From: Methanobrevibacter sp.
Lineage (GTDB): Archaea > Methanobacteriota > Methanobacteria > Methanobacteriales > Methanobacteriaceae
DNA: 64,000 nucleotides
Direction of reading: 5' to 3'
NCBI RefSeq assembly: GCF_030539875.1
Contig: NZ_JAUNXI010000001.1
Location: 1-64,000 of the forward strand
Shown here: one piece after another, positions 63,755 to 64,000 of the stretch
Numbering within the stretch: position 1 is the stretch's first letter
Layout: every line of letters starts with the position of its first letter
The notes under the pieces: generated by a model
The model's input: the letters and a program-made list of their open reading frames with translations, nothing else
What the model was told of the DNA's origin: nothing
Databases searched by the model: none
Translations under genes and position numbers: made by a program

Positions 63755-64000
63755 ATGGATATTTTAGAAGATATTTCAAAAACAATCATTGATGCATCAA
63801 CCTCTATTTCCAAAGACAAATTCGATGCATTAAAAAGAGCTATCGATATTGAAGATAATGAAAATGCCAAATGGGTATTAAAACAAGTTTTAGAAAATTA
63901 TGGGGTGGCTCAAAAGACTAAATTTCCTCTGTGTGATGATACGGGCATTCCTCATGTGATTATTGAAATTGGTGAGAAAAGGGAAATTTCAGGAGATTTG
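63755..64000 (+). CDS. Class I fumarase/tartrate dehydratase alpha subunit (partial)
   Basis: The first 82 residues are visible and the gene runs off the window. After an N-terminal helix comes FPLCDDTGIPHVIIEIG, the signature of the iron-sulfur alpha subunit of class I fumarase and L-tartrate dehydratase; the cysteine here is the first cluster ligand. It starts four bases after the U32-like gene, so it is in the same operon. Which of the two reactions it serves cannot be decided from the visible part. Confidence 0.85.
   Translation, partial: MDILEDISKTIIDASTSISKDKFDALKRAIDIEDNENAKWVLKQVLENYGVAQKTKFPLCDDTGIPHVIIEIGEKREISGDL

Overview
The window comes from an AT-rich methanogenic archaeon of the Methanobacteriales, most likely a Methanobrevibacter species. 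The archaeal markers are MCM helicase, aIF2-beta, NMD3, NucS, PurP, TiaS, archaeal Thg1 and a class III (EppA-type) pilin. The methanogen markers are a YcaO/TfuA pair and a CofA-like aldehyde dehydrogenase. Many starts have a GGTGA-type ribosome binding site. Others have no such site but an AT-rich TATA-like box about 28 bases upstream, which suggests leaderless transcripts.

Bases 1-3200 are gene-poor. They hold two identical tandem 5S rRNA genes, a candidate structured RNA of unknown identity, a nucleotidyltransferase pseudogene with one in-frame amber codon, and an AAA ATPase of the DUF4143 type. Bases 3.2-10.1 kb carry a MutS-like ATPase and two paralogous U32-family proteins on the minus strand. 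Bases 10.1-18 kb are information processing: thymidylate kinase, an aIF2-beta/NMD3/TyrS/small-protein operon, MCM, RlmE and a phosphoesterase, followed by PurP. Bases 19-30 kb hold a dead transposase, small membrane proteins, a flavodoxin, an Lhr helicase, a HEAT-repeat protein, a nitrilase-family amidase, NucS and a MetX-like hydrolase.

Bases 29-38 kb carry NAD biosynthesis (nadA, nadC), MscS, RNase Z, and carA-carB. The third NAD gene, nadX, lies at 52 kb, so the whole aspartate-to-NaMN route is in the window but dispersed. Bases 40.8-44.3 kb hold a minus-strand operon in the order M50 protease, YcaO, TfuA, LarE. YcaO/TfuA is the pair known to install thioglycine in methyl-coenzyme M reductase. 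The tightly coupled LarE-type sulfurtransferase suggests a dedicated sulfur donor.

Bases 45.4-46.7 kb form a small metal/iron-sulfur operon: a DUF134 regulator, a zinc-ribbon protein and a 2[4Fe-4S] ferredoxin. It sits behind a TATA box and a perfect 20-base palindrome. Bases 46.7-49.1 kb contain a decayed duplicate of a TadC-like pilus gene, an ATPase remnant, then the intact tadC and a pilin gene. Bases 49.2-59.8 kb are housekeeping genes: CofA, a tRNA-binding protein, NadX-Thg1-JAMM, SerA, a YbjQ protein, an HTH regulator and TiaS.

The right end (59.9-64.0 kb) looks like a catabolic island. A two-subunit DUF3100-type membrane protein pair is followed by a MmgE/PrpD-family protein, a U32-like TIM-barrel protein and the start of a class I fumarase/tartrate-dehydratase alpha subunit, cut by the window edge. 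Inverted repeats precede both halves. With the LarE-YcaO-TfuA operon, this is the part most likely to hold undescribed biology. No CRISPR array, tRNA gene or complete insertion sequence was found.
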